Shown here piece by piece: positions 16,488 to 25,846 of a DNA stretch of 64,000 nt. The notes under the pieces are model-generated. The model saw only the letters and a list, made by a program, of their open reading frames with translations, did no database searches and was not told where the DNA came from. The first letter of the stretch is position 1. Every line of letters begins with the position of its first letter. This DNA is from CAZHTS01 sp964535315 (GTDB lineage: Bacteria; Chloroflexota; Anaerolineae; Anaerolineales; Anaerolineaceae): NCBI GenBank assembly GCA_964535315.1, contig CAZHTS010000008.1, positions 26,169 to 90,168 of the forward strand. The letters are read 5' to 3'. Both the position numbers and the translations under genes were made by a program.

Positions 16488-19108
16488 TATCCCTTTTGAA
16501 ATGCTCCCCTGTGTTGATGCCTTTCGTCCTCAGTTTGCGCAATATGGCGCAGCGCCGTTTGCGCACTCTGTTGACCTGCCTGGGTGTGGTGATCGGGGTG
16601 GCGGTCGTGCTGGCGGTGGCGATGACCAACGCCAGTACGTTGGAGTCATTTCAACAGGTTTTTGATGAGACCTCGGGACGGGCAGAGATCACCATTACCG
16701 TGCGTAAGCCGGATCGCGATGCATTGCGTCCCTTGCATCTGACAAAGATTGCCAAACAGCCGGGCGTGGTGGTGGCGGTGCCATCGGTTCGCGTTATCAC
16801 CACACCGGTTGAGACCGGTGCGGAGTGGTCGCCTTCTTCGTTGAGTATCTCGGGGCGTGGGCCGGGGGAGAGTTTACAGGTGTTTGGCGTCGATGCGGAA
16901 CTGGACCCTGCTGTGCGTATTTATGCTTTGCAGAGCGGCGAGTGGTTGCAGCGGTCACGTTATGAAGCCGTTATTTCTGCTAATTATGCTGAACGGAAAG
17001 AGTTGCAGGTCGGCGATGATCTGGTCATCATGACGCCTGGAGGACCGCAGGCCTTGCAGGTAATCGGTATTCTCAATAATAGCGGCGCAGCCTTGTTCAA
17101 CGGTGGAAATGTGGCCTTTGTCCCGCTTACGGTTGCCCAGGATTTGTTTGAAAAAGGCTCAGATCTGGATGTGATCGATGTGGTCAGCACGCCTGAGACG
17201 GGCCGTTCGCCGGAGAATTTGCAGGCCCTGTTGGATCGCTTGCAGGATGTGGTCGGGGATAAATACCTGGCTGAATACCCGGCCATGCGCGGGGCGGTGG
17301 TGAGCCAGATGTTGTATTTGTACCAACAGGGGTTAACCTTTTTTTCGGCTATGGCCCTCTTTATCGGCGCCTTTCTGATTTACAACACTTTTTCGATGAC
17401 TGTTCTGGAACGTACAACCGAGATTGGCATGTTGCGGGCGATTGGGATGAGCCGGCGGCAAATCATGCAAATCGTATTGGTCGAGGCGATTTTACTGGGG
17501 GGGATGGGGTCTGTAGCGGGGGTGGTGTTTGGTGTTTTGTTGGGGCGCGGTTTGTTGGCAGTGATGGGTGGTTTCGTCGCCATGCAGATGCATCCTTTCT
17601 ATATCCCTATGGCGGGGTTATTACAAAGCCTGGGGGTGGGGTTAGGAGTGACATTGGCGTCGGCATTTTTGCCGGCCGTACAGGCAGCGCGTATTCCACC
17701 GCTTGCCGCCATTCGCACTTTGCGACCGCGCCCTCGTTGGCTGAGTTATTTGTGGCTGGTGGGGGTGTCGTTGCTTGGGGCGGCGTATTACATCCTGTAT
17801 CGCGCTGAATTGCCCTCCGGCCTGGAGACACAGGTCAGCACGGTTGCCGTTGGTGTGCTCTTGTTGGGCGGCACTCTGTTGGTGCCACAATGCGTTGGCT
17901 GGCTGGAACGCTGGGTGCGACCGGTGATGGTGGCGCTTTACCGTAATATTGGCGACCTGGGCAGCCGCAACGTGCAGCGCGCCGTCGGGCGTACTACGTT
18001 AACTGTGGCGGTATTGATGATCGGTGTTACCCAGGTAATCGGGATGAGCGCCATCACTTCTTCGTTCAAGTCAGATCTGGAGAGTTGGGTGGAGACCTCG
18101 CTGGGCGGCGATCTGCAAATTGGCTCAGCACAGCGCATGCGCGAGCAGCTGGGCCGGCAGATTGCCACTGTGCCGGGCGTGGCGGCGGTTACGGCCCGCT
18201 CGCAGTTTGAGGCGCAGCTCTCGCTAGAGGTGGTGGCCCGCACGCAGGTGGATATCGATACGATACTGGTTAATGCTATTGATCCGGCAACGTTTCGCCA
18301 GGTGGCCGATTTGCAATTCACCGATGCTTATGCGGATGGGGGTGGTTTGTGGACTGAATTCGCACAAAGCGGGGGTACCTTTGTCTCCACCAGCGTGGCC
18401 GATCGCTACAATTTGAGGCGGGGCGACGAACTGGTTTTGCTGACAAAGCGTGGTGAACGTCGTTTTCGCGTTCTGGCGGTGGTGGTCGACTTTGATCTGA
18501 AAGGCGGCTCGGTTTACCTTACCCGCGAGGACGCGGCTTCCTGGTTTGGCAAGACGACTGTGGATCGTTTTACGGTTGGGGTCGAGACAGGTTATGCTGT
18601 AGCAGATGTCAAAGAGGAGATCGAGCGGCGTTATCAGGAACGCAACGGGTTGATCGTGGCGACCACCGAAGATTTCACCCGGCGGGTGCGCGATCTGTCG
18701 CAACAGTCGTTTGAACTGATGGAAGTGCTGAGCCGGATCGGACTGGTGATCAGCGCGTTGGGCGTGGCGAATACGTTAATTATGAACGTCCTGGAACGCC
18801 AGCGCGAGATTGGCGGTCTGCGTTCGGTGGGCATGCTCCGCCGGCAGGTGCGCCAGTTGATTCTGGCCGAAGCAGCCGCCTTGGGCGTGATTGGCGGTGT
18901 GTTTGGTCTCGGTTTTGGTACGGTACTGGCGCAAACACTGGTTACCGGCCTGAACCGCATGGCAGGCTATGACCTCGAACTGGAATTGACCTATCAGCCG
19001 TTTGCCTGGGGTATCTTCCTGGCATTGGTAATTGCTCAACTGGCGGCCTTATACCCGGCGTGGCGCGCTGCCCGTCTGAACATTGTGATGGCTATTCAAC
19101 ACGAATAA
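16484..19108 (+). CDS. ABC exporter permease with duplicated MacB_PCD-FtsX modules
   Basis: This is an 874-residue permease. It has an N-terminal helix (about 20-45), a large extracytoplasmic MacB-type domain, three FtsX helices (about 285-410), two or more central helices (about 425-480), a second extracytoplasmic domain and a final FtsX helix set (about 745-870) with LERQREIGGLRSVGM. The matching LERTTEIGMLRAIGM in the first half shows the internal duplication. It works with the preceding ATPase and lipoprotein, probably exporting or extracting a lipid, lipoprotein or peptide. The cargo is unknown. Confidence 0.88.
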   Translation: MISLLKCSPVLMPFVLSLRNMAQRRLRTLLTCLGVVIGVAVVLAVAMTNASTLESFQQVFDETSGRAEITITVRKPDRDALRPLHLTKIAKQPGVVVAVPSVRVITTPVETGAEWSPSSLSISGRGPGESLQVFGVDAELDPAVRIYALQSGEWLQRSRYEAVISANYAERKELQVGDDLVIMTPGGPQALQVIGILNNSGAALFNGGNVAFVPLTVAQDLFEKGSDLDVIDVVSTPETGRSPENLQALLDRLQDVVGDKYLAEYPAMRGAVVSQMLYLYQQGLTFFSAMALFIGAFLIYNTFSMTVLERTTEIGMLRAIGMSRRQIMQIVLVEAILLGGMGSVAGVVFGVLLGRGLLAVMGGFVAMQMHPFYIPMAGLLQSLGVGLGVTLASAFLPAVQAARIPPLAAIRTLRPRPRWLSYLWLVGVSLLGAAYYILYRAELPSGLETQVSTVAVGVLLLGGTLLVPQCVGWLERWVRPVMVALYRNIGDLGSRNVQRAVGRTTLTVAVLMIGVTQVIGMSAITSSFKSDLESWVETSLGGDLQIGSAQRMREQLGRQIATVPGVAAVTARSQFEAQLSLEVVARTQVDIDTILVNAIDPATFRQVADLQFTDAYADGGGLWTEFAQSGGTFVSTSVADRYNLRRGDELVLLTKRGERRFRVLAVVVDFDLKGGSVYLTREDAASWFGKTTVDRFTVGVETGYAVADVKEEIERRYQERNGLIVATTEDFTRRVRDLSQQSFELMEVLSRIGLVISALGVANTLIMNVLERQREIGGLRSVGMLRRQVRQLILAEAAALGVIGGVFGLGFGTVLAQTLVTGLNRMAGYDLELELTYQPFAWGIFLALVIAQLAALYPAWRAARLNIVMAIQHE

Positions 19109-19113
19109 GGGTT

Positions 19114-20022
19114 TCAGCGCAACGCACAACGGAAGCCGATAGCGCCATCGGTGGCATGTTTGGGCTCGCCGCTCGAGCGAGCGCTCAGGCGCAATTCTTC
19201 GCTCAGGCTGTTCCACCCGCCGCCGCGCAGGCCATGCAGCGCATTGCTTTCTGGGCCCAACGGGTCGCGGGCAGGGGCGGTGGCATAATAATCTTGTTCG
19301 TAGCGGTCGGCGACCCATTCCCAGACATTGCCGGACATATTGAGGGCGCCATAGGGGCTGGCGCCAGAGGGATGTGAGTCGCTCGGTGAGGTGTCGTTTT
19401 CGCAGCCCAGGTAGTTGGCGCGCTGGCAGTCGGTTTGTTCATTACCCCACGGGAAGAGGCGGCCGTCGTTGCCGCGCGCTGCCTTTTCCCACTGCGCTTC
19501 GGTGGGCAACTGCCGTCCGGCCCACTGGCAGTAGGCCTGCGCTTCGTCGCCATCCAACATGATCACGGGATAGCCGGCATAAACCGGATCGACAAAATAG
19601 TCTTTGCGGGTGTGTGAGGATACGCCCCACAGGTACGGTGAGTAACGTCGTTGGTGGCAGGCGCCAGCCTGAACGCATTGGGCAAACCGGGCGTTGGTGA
19701 TTTCCAGCCGGTCGATCCAATACGCTGATAGGTAGACGGTGTGTTGCGGGCGCTCATCACTGGCGGCCAGGTCGTCTTCGGGGGCAGCGCCCATGAGGAA
19801 CTCGCCGGCCGGGACGCACACCAGAGCGGCGCCGTCTTTGGGTGAGACCCAGGTCTGGCCAGTTGCCGTACACGCCGGCGGCTGGCCTTGCGGCGTGGCA
19901 ACGGGCGTTGTTGTGGCGGTGGGCAGATTGATAATAGGGGCAGTGGGTTGAGCAACGGTCGGCATGCAGGCGGCGACGAGCACTGTGGTCAGGGAGATCA
20001 GGTACGATGCAAGTTTTTTCAT
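19114..20022 (-). CDS. Lipoprotein with sulfatase-modifying-factor (SUMF1/FGE-like) domain
   Basis: This is a 302-residue lipoprotein with lipobox VLVAAC (Cys19), a Thr/Pro linker and an FGE-sulfatase fold (residues 65-302). The fold marks are PAGEFLMGA, LEITNARF, LPTEAQWEKAARG, NMSGNVWEWV, LRGGGWNS and IGFRCALR. In catalytic FGEs the segment after GGSW/Y holds two cysteines; here it reads WNSLSEELRLSARS with none, so formylglycine formation is unlikely and a binding role is more probable. The frame is open back to 20511, but the lipoprotein signal at 20022 fixes the start. It converges on the exporter permease with only five bases between stops. Confidence 0.82.
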   Translation of the reverse strand: MKKLASYLISLTTVLVAACMPTVAQPTAPIINLPTATTTPVATPQGQPPACTATGQTWVSPKDGAALVCVPAGEFLMGAAPEDDLAASDERPQHTVYLSAYWIDRLEITNARFAQCVQAGACHQRRYSPYLWGVSSHTRKDYFVDPVYAGYPVIMLDGDEAQAYCQWAGRQLPTEAQWEKAARGNDGRLFPWGNEQTDCQRANYLGCENDTSPSDSHPSGASPYGALNMSGNVWEWVADRYEQDYYATAPARDPLGPESNALHGLRGGGWNSLSEELRLSARSSGEPKHATDGAIGFRCALR

Positions 20023-20193
20023 CTGTGTATCCAGTCGTGGGGATGGGTCTTGCTCTAATTTTGTCCGAGTCTGCGTCTTTGCGCAAGTAAGATTGATTGC
20101 CGGTATGCAGCGCTTATTCCACCCGTGATCCACCTGGGGATGGATGACAGTCCACCCGCGGGGATGATATGCTATGGGCAAGGTGCAGATACG

Positions 20194-20427
20194 ATGAGTA
20201 AAGCCTTTCGCTGTGAAATCCGGGTTGCCGGGCACTTGTCCCCCGATCAGTGGGCGGATTGGTTTGGCGGTTTGCAGGTTGAGAGCCTGGAAAACGGGCA
20301 GAGCCGTCTGAGTGGCCTGGTTTGTGATCAGTCGGCTTTGTATGGCATATTGGATTGCCTGCGTTGCCTGGGCGTGGAAATTCTGGCGTTGAATTGTGTA
20401 ACAGTGAGGAAGAATGCTGATTTTTGA
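20194..20427 (+). CDS. Small conserved protein preceding an ABC export operon
   Basis: This is a 77-residue protein with the pattern RVAGHLSPDQWADWFGGLQV, then LENGQSRLSGLVCDQSALYG and LRCLGVEILALN. I recall small proteins of this pattern (W..WF..L, LSG...DQaaL.G.L..i..lG..l) next to transporter genes in Chloroflexota. It looks like a compact alpha-beta fold, perhaps ACT-like. It overlaps the next ATPase gene by 14 bases, so it is almost certainly translated with it. ATG 20194 is chosen over 20125 because conservation starts there. The role is unknown. Confidence 0.65.
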   Translation: MSKAFRCEIRVAGHLSPDQWADWFGGLQVESLENGQSRLSGLVCDQSALYGILDCLRCLGVEILALNCVTVRKNADF

Positions 20428-21175
20428 TGTAAGACCTTCGCAAACGTCCGTTGTCCCTGCGGTGACCCCGTCTGAAGAGATTGAGGTGGTGCGTCTCAAT
20501 CGAGTGACCAAGATCTACGAAGGGGCCGCGGGAAAATTTGTGGCTTTGAAAGGCATTGATCTGGCGGTTGCCAGTAGCCAGTTCGTTTCCATTATTGGCA
20601 AATCGGGGAGCGGTAAGTCGACGTTAATCAACGTCATTACTGGAATTGACCGGCCAACCAGCGGCGAGATTTATGTGGCGGGTACACCGGTGCATACGTT
20701 GAGCGAGGAACAGATTGCGATCTGGCGCGGACAGGCGATCGGAGTGATTTTTCAGTTCTTCCAGTTGTTGCCCACCCTGACGGCGGTGGAAAACGTGATG
20801 CTACCGATGGATTACAGCCGCAAGTACCCGATTGTTGCCCGGCCGGAACGGGCGATGGCGTTACTGGAGCGTATGGATATTGCCGGCTGTGCGCACAAAT
20901 TTCCGCCGGAGTTGTCGGGCGGCCAGCAGCAAATTGTGGCGATTGCTCGTTCGCTGGCCAATGACCCGCCGGTGCTGACCGCCGATGAGCCGACCGGTAA
21001 TCTCGACTCGCGCACGGCCGAGTCGGTTTTTCGTCTGTTTGAAGACCTGGTGGACAGCGGCAAGACGGTTTTGATGGTCACTCACGACAACGACCTGGCG
21101 ATGCGCGCCCAGCGTACCATTGTCATTGCCGACGGGCAGGTTGTGGACGAACGCATCAACCGGCCGGGTTTATAG
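20414..21175 (+). CDS. MacB/LolD-type ABC ATPase, first of two in the operon
   Basis: This is a 253-residue nucleotide-binding subunit with a 30-residue N-terminal extension. Motifs: Walker A GKSGSGKST, Q-loop FQFFQLLPTL, signature LSGGQQQIVAIARS (Ile where Arg is usual), Walker B LTADEPTGNLD and H-loop MVTHDND. All catalytic residues are present. It overlaps the small upstream gene by 14 bases and is 18 bases ahead of a second, different ATPase. The shared permease suggests an ATPase heterodimer. Confidence 0.88.
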   Translation: MLIFDVRPSQTSVVPAVTPSEEIEVVRLNRVTKIYEGAAGKFVALKGIDLAVASSQFVSIIGKSGSGKSTLINVITGIDRPTSGEIYVAGTPVHTLSEEQIAIWRGQAIGVIFQFFQLLPTLTAVENVMLPMDYSRKYPIVARPERAMALLERMDIAGCAHKFPPELSGGQQQIVAIARSLANDPPVLTADEPTGNLDSRTAESVFRLFEDLVDSGKTVLMVTHDNDLAMRAQRTIVIADGQVVDERINRPGL

Positions 21176-21193
21176 GCGTTGGAGGAGGGAGGC

Positions 21194-21925
21194 ATGTTGA
21201 ACTGGATTACGATGCCGGCGGTGAGGGAGGAAGATTGCGCCCGACCTTTACTGGATTTGCACAAGGTGTCTAAACGCTATCATTCCTTGAGTGGAGAAGT
21301 GTTGGCGTTGAAGGGGATCGATTTACAGGTGACGGCGGGTGAGTTTGTGGTTGTAACCGGCAAATCGGGCAGCGGCAAGACGACGCTGGTGAATATGATC
21401 ACCGGGCTGGATCGTCTGAGCAGCGGGGAGGTGTGGGTGGCGGGGGCCGCCATGCATCGTATGAGCATGGAGCAAACGTCCATGTGGCGCGGACGGGTGA
21501 TGGGGATTGTCTTTCAAACGTTTGAGTTGTTACCCAGCCTGACGATCCAACAGAATGTGATGCTGCCGATGGATTTTGCCCATCGCTATTCGCTGGAACA
21601 GCAGCGCCAGCGGGCCTTGGATTTGTTGGAGCAGGTTGGGATCGGCGAGCACGCCTATAAACGGCCCGGGCAAATATCGGGCGGGCAGCAGCAGCGTGTG
21701 GCCGTGGCGCGGGCGTTGGCCAACGACCCGGCAGTGATCATTGCCGATGAGCCAACCGGCAGCCTGGATTCGGGCACCTCGCACATCGTGGTGGAAATCT
21801 TTGAGCGCCTGGCCAGCCAGGGTAAGCTGGTTTTATTGGTTACTCATGACCGGGATATTGCCCGCCGCGCCTCGCGGGCGATCACCCTGGCCGATGGCGA
21901 AGTTGTAGATGAGCGGAGGTCGTGA
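21194..21925 (+). CDS. MacB/LolD-type ABC ATPase, second of two in the operon
   Basis: This 243-residue nucleotide-binding subunit is a clear paralogue of its neighbour, sharing the SGEIYVAG/SGEVWVAG, WRGxxxG and NVMLPMDxxxxY patterns. Motifs: Walker A GKSGSGKTT, signature ISGGQQQRVAVARA, Walker B IIADEPTGSLD and H-loop LVTHDRD. ATG 21194 follows GGAGGAGGGAGG; a TTG start at 21179 is less likely. Its stop overlaps the permease start by one base. Confidence 0.9.
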   Translation: MLNWITMPAVREEDCARPLLDLHKVSKRYHSLSGEVLALKGIDLQVTAGEFVVVTGKSGSGKTTLVNMITGLDRLSSGEVWVAGAAMHRMSMEQTSMWRGRVMGIVFQTFELLPSLTIQQNVMLPMDFAHRYSLEQQRQRALDLLEQVGIGEHAYKRPGQISGGQQQRVAVARALANDPAVIIADEPTGSLDSGTSHIVVEIFERLASQGKLVLLVTHDRDIARRASRAITLADGEVVDERRS

Positions 21926-24327
21926 TGCTGGCGCCACGTTGGTATAAGGTGTTAAATGATCTGGCTGGAAACAAGACGCGTACGACCCTGATTGTTTTAT
22001 CGATTGCGGTGGGGCTGTTTGCGGTCGGGGTGATTGTCAGTTCACGGACGATCCTTTCAACAGAGATGAACCACAGTTATGCAGCCATCAACCCCGGTAC
22101 AGGTGTGGTCCGTACGTTTGAGTTGTTTGAACAGGATTTTGTCAATTCGGTGCGGGCCATGCCAGAGGTGTCCGATGTCGATGCCCGCCGTTCGGTGGAT
22201 GTGCGTTTGCAGGTCGGCGTGGATGAGTGGATTAATTTGCGCCTCTTTGCTGTGGAGGATTATGATGCCATGCGGGTTAACCGGATAGCTCCTTATCGGG
22301 GTGCATGGCCGCCGCCAGACCGCGAGATTCTCATTGAGCGTTCGGCTGTTGATTTGATTAAGGCAGAGATAGGTGATTCTATTCTCATTGAGATGCCGGG
22401 CGGTAAACGGCGTTGGTTGCGTGTGGCAGGGTTGGCGCACGATATGGCGCAAGTGCCTGCGCAGTTTGACGGCAGTCCGTATGGTTATGTGACGTTTGAT
22501 ACGATTGATTGGTTGGGCGAGGCTTACGGGTTTAACGAATTGCACGTTGTCGTTCGCGACCCACCCAATGAAATCTATGCCCGACATGTGGTGAATGAGG
22601 TCAAAGACAAAGCCGAACGCAGCGGGTATACGATCCCGATGAGTACGACGGTTGAACCGGGGACATTGCCGTTGGGAGATATTCTGGACGCGATTTTATT
22701 GTTGATGGGTGTGTTGGGCCTGCTTTCATTATTTTTGAGTACTTTTTTGATCATCAATACCGTTTCGGCTTTGATGGCGCAGCAGCGGCGCCAGATTGGG
22801 GTGATGAAGGCCATCGGGGCGCATAGTGGGCAGATCATGACCATGTATCTGGCGATGGTGATGCTTTACGGGCTTGTTGCGTTGTTGATTTCGGTGCCGT
22901 TGAGTGTAATTGGGGCGCGCCAGTTGAGCGAGTTCCTGGCGGCAATGTTTAACTTTGATTTGCGCAGCTTCAATTTTCCTCTTCAGGCGATCGTGATTCA
23001 ACTGATGACCGGATTACTGGTACCGGTGCTGGCCTCGTTATATCCGTTCCTTTCAGGGTTGCGTGTTACAGCTGCCGAAGCCATGAGTGCGTATGGAATG
23101 GCTGCACGGGCCTCAAAACGTGATTGGCTGGCGCGCCTGTTTTCGGGTGAAAATTTGTGGGCCACCCGACGGTTATTACTACGCCCCTGGCTGCTCTCTC
23201 TGCGCAATACGTTTCGCAGTAAGGGACGGCTGGTCATGACATTGATCACCCTGTCGTTGGCAGGAAGCATCTTTATCAGCGTTTTCAGCGTACGCTCCTC
23301 GATTTTCAGCACGCTGGACGATATGTTGCGCTGGTGGAATTTTGATATGATGATTACACTGGCACGGCCACATCGTTCGGATCGTCTCAAGCAAGAGGTT
23401 TTAACCATCCCTAACGTGGCCAAGGTCGATATCTGGGCGCAACTGCCTGCACACCGGGTACGCCCGGACGGCAGCGAGGGCAATTTGCTGTACATGTTTG
23501 CCCCACGCGTTGGTTCCGACCTGATCAACCCGCCGGCGATTGTGGCGGGGCGGTGGTTGCTGCCCGAGGATGACAATGCTATCGTGGTGAACACAATCTT
23601 CATGAAGGATGAACCCGATTTAAAGGTGGGGGATGAATTTGTGCTTAAAATTGACGGCAAAGAGCGCACCTTGCGTCTGGTGGGGGTCAGCCGCGGCATT
23701 TTTGCGTCGATGGTGTATGTCCATTATGATTATATTGCTCACCTGACCGGTGACGTGGGCAATGCCAGCTCGGTGCTGGTTCTGTCCAGAGATCGTAGCC
23801 CGCAACAGGTGGAGGAAATGGCGCGGCAGGTGGAGAAGCGTTTTAACTACCTGGACATTGGTGTGAGCGGCATTCAAACCATGCAGCAAGAACGCGCCGA
23901 ATTGGAAGCTTCTTTTGGTATTCTCGTTAGCCTGTTGTTGATCATGTCTATTCTCTTGGCGTTGGTAGGTGGGCTGGGACTGATGGGGACGATGAGCATC
24001 AACGTGTTGGAACGGACGCGTGAGATTGGTGTTCTGCGTTCCATTGGCGCATCCAATGGTGGGGTATCCAGGGTCTTTATTCTGGAAGGAATTGGCATCG
24101 GTTTGCTCAGCTGGTTGATCGGTTTTTTGACCGCCATTCCGCTCGGTCGTTTGCTGAGTGATGCAGTGGGCGTGCCGTTAACCGGCGCTCCGTTGAATTT
24201 TACCTTTTCGATGACCGGTGTGTGGTTATGGTTGGTGTTGGTCATTTTGCTCAGTTCATTGGCCAGCCTGATCCCGGCGCGCAATGCTTCGCACCTGACG
24301 GTACGCGAGGTATTGGCTTACGAATGA
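21925..24327 (+). CDS. FtsX-type ABC exporter permease with two FtsX modules
   Basis: This is an 800-residue permease. It has an N-terminal helix after RTTLIVLS (about 15-40), a MacB-like extracytoplasmic domain (45-245), FtsX helices (about 250-385), a linker with KRDWLARLFSGEN, a second N-helix (about 430-455), a second extracytoplasmic domain and final helices (about 665-800) with LERTREIGVLRSIGAS. The C-terminus RNASHLTVREVLAYE is typical of the family. ATG 21925 overlaps the preceding TGA (TGATG); GTG 21922 is also possible. It shares little detailed sequence with the permease at 16484, so the two systems probably handle different cargo. Confidence 0.88.
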   Translation: MLAPRWYKVLNDLAGNKTRTTLIVLSIAVGLFAVGVIVSSRTILSTEMNHSYAAINPGTGVVRTFELFEQDFVNSVRAMPEVSDVDARRSVDVRLQVGVDEWINLRLFAVEDYDAMRVNRIAPYRGAWPPPDREILIERSAVDLIKAEIGDSILIEMPGGKRRWLRVAGLAHDMAQVPAQFDGSPYGYVTFDTIDWLGEAYGFNELHVVVRDPPNEIYARHVVNEVKDKAERSGYTIPMSTTVEPGTLPLGDILDAILLLMGVLGLLSLFLSTFLIINTVSALMAQQRRQIGVMKAIGAHSGQIMTMYLAMVMLYGLVALLISVPLSVIGARQLSEFLAAMFNFDLRSFNFPLQAIVIQLMTGLLVPVLASLYPFLSGLRVTAAEAMSAYGMAARASKRDWLARLFSGENLWATRRLLLRPWLLSLRNTFRSKGRLVMTLITLSLAGSIFISVFSVRSSIFSTLDDMLRWWNFDMMITLARPHRSDRLKQEVLTIPNVAKVDIWAQLPAHRVRPDGSEGNLLYMFAPRVGSDLINPPAIVAGRWLLPEDDNAIVVNTIFMKDEPDLKVGDEFVLKIDGKERTLRLVGVSRGIFASMVYVHYDYIAHLTGDVGNASSVLVLSRDRSPQQVEEMARQVEKRFNYLDIGVSGIQTMQQERAELEASFGILVSLLLIMSILLALVGGLGLMGTMSINVLERTREIGVLRSIGASNGGVSRVFILEGIGIGLLSWLIGFLTAIPLGRLLSDAVGVPLTGAPLNFTFSMTGVWLWLVLVILLSSLASLIPARNASHLTVREVLAYE

Positions 24328-24340
24328 CTCCGGCAACCCG

Positions 24341-24366
24341 ATGCGGTGCACCCGGGTGCACCGCAT
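24341..24366. repeat. Perfect 26-bp palindrome after the ABC operon
   Basis: ATGCGGTGCACCC (24341-24353) is followed directly by its exact complement (24354-24366). It lies 14 bases past the permease stop and 65 bases before the radical SAM start. It could be a terminator hairpin (11-bp stem, 4-base loop), but the U run after it is poor. A dimeric protein site is the other possibility. Confidence 0.6.
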
Positions 24367-24430
24367 TCTGGTCTTAAGCGCTGGCTTACCTGCCGCCTTT
24401 CATGTTACAGTCGTGGCATGGAGGTGGCTT

Positions 24431-25831
24431 ATGGGACTGGACATCGTGTTGATTTTTGCAAGAGCGGATTTGCGTCGTGGAACACGCATCAAGCATTATA
24501 TGGTTCCGCCGCATGGTTTGCAAATTTTGAGCGCCTTGACGCCGCCGGAGCACCGGGTGCGTTTGATCGACGAATATCATCATCTGGCGCCACCGGATTT
24601 GCAGGCTGACTTGATTGGGATCAGCGTGTGGACGGCTTCAGCCGGGCGGGCGTATTCCCTGGCGGATCAATATCGCCAGCGCGGGCAGCGGGTGGTGTTA
24701 GGGGGGCCGCATGTTTCGGTTTGCCCCGAAGAAGCTGCGCAGCATGCCGATTGTGTGGTGGTTGGCGAGGCAGAGACGGTTTGGGCGCAACTCCTTGCCG
24801 ATGTCCAGGCTGGCTGTCTGCGCAGGCGATATGAGGGTCGCTTTATTTCGCTAGACGCATCCCCATCGCCGGATTGGTCGGTGGTGCGCCAGCAAGATTA
24901 CACGGTGCAGGCTGCGCTATCTACCACGCGTGGCTGCCCGCGGGTATGTGATTTTTGCTTTGAGAGCAGCCGGCCCAAGCCCAATTTTTCACAGCGCTCA
25001 CTGGAGCGAGTTTTGCGGGATATCGACTCGCGGCCGGGCGTAATCGCCTTTTTGGACAACGATATTGCCCTGGATCGCCGTTTTGCCATTGAATTGTTTC
25101 GGGCCTTAATTCCGCGCCGGCGGCTGTGGCTGGGGATGACTTCGATCTCGGTTGCTGATGACGAAGCCCTGCTGGATTTGATGGCGCTTTCGGGCTGCCG
25201 GACGTTGTTTGTTGGGTTTGAAAGCGTTCACCCGGATAGCTTGAGTGAAGTCCACAAGCGTTGTAACCGGGTGGAAACCTATCTGCGCAATGCGGAGCGC
25301 ATTCATGAACGCGGGATCATGGTCAACGGTAGTTTTGTGTTTGGCTTCGACCATGACGATGCCAGTGTCTTCGATCGGACGGTTGATTTTGGTATCCAGG
25401 CCAGGTTAGAAACCGCCACCTTTACCGTGTTGACGCCTTACCCCGGCACAACGTTGTATAAGCGCCTGGATGCCGCCGGACGTATTTTTGATCGTGACTG
25501 GTCGCACTATGATACCAGCCGGGTGGTATATCAGCCGCAGCGCATGACGCCTCAGGAATTGGAAGCAGGGTATTTCTATGCCTACGAGCGTTTTTATGGC
25601 TGGCCTTCTGTTTTTCAGCGGATACGCTTTAGTCAGCCCGGTTGTGCGCAGCGATTATTTCTTAATCTTGCGTATAAGAAGGTCGAACCGATGTATCGCC
25701 TGCTCAATTACATCCCGGTGGGTAGATTGCGCTTCCTTTTCAACTGGTATGCCCGGGTATACGATCCGGTCATGAAGGAGCTGTTGCGCGTCAATCCATT
25801 GAAGCGGGGGCCAGTATTGCGCGTGGAGTAG
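24431..25831 (+). CDS. B12-binding-domain radical SAM protein
   Basis: This is a 466-residue radical SAM enzyme. Residues 1-135 form a cobalamin-binding-like Rossmann domain (LIGISVWTAS, GGPHVSVCPEE, VVGEAE). The FeS/SAM motif is CPRVCDFC, with Cys169, Cys173 and Cys176. The C-terminal 120 residues (YFYAYERFYGW, then LNYIPVG) resemble the DUF4070-type tail of a large group of uncharacterised members, including lipid- and hopanoid-modifying enzymes. ATG 24431 has GGAGGTGG before it; upstream in-frame starts overlap the palindrome and are rejected. The substrate is unknown. Confidence 0.85.
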   Translation: MGLDIVLIFARADLRRGTRIKHYMVPPHGLQILSALTPPEHRVRLIDEYHHLAPPDLQADLIGISVWTASAGRAYSLADQYRQRGQRVVLGGPHVSVCPEEAAQHADCVVVGEAETVWAQLLADVQAGCLRRRYEGRFISLDASPSPDWSVVRQQDYTVQAALSTTRGCPRVCDFCFESSRPKPNFSQRSLERVLRDIDSRPGVIAFLDNDIALDRRFAIELFRALIPRRRLWLGMTSISVADDEALLDLMALSGCRTLFVGFESVHPDSLSEVHKRCNRVETYLRNAERIHERGIMVNGSFVFGFDHDDASVFDRTVDFGIQARLETATFTVLTPYPGTTLYKRLDAAGRIFDRDWSHYDTSRVVYQPQRMTPQELEAGYFYAYERFYGWPSVFQRIRFSQPGCAQRLFLNLAYKKVEPMYRLLNYIPVGRLRFLFNWYARVYDPVMKELLRVNPLKRGPVLRVE

Positions 25832-25846
25832 TTTTTACGGTTTTTT

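Noticed and set aside
19114..20511. A 465-residue form of the SUMF1-like lipoprotein
   Set aside because: The extra 163 residues overlap the small protein and ATPase genes on the other strand and would hide the lipoprotein signal peptide at 20022.
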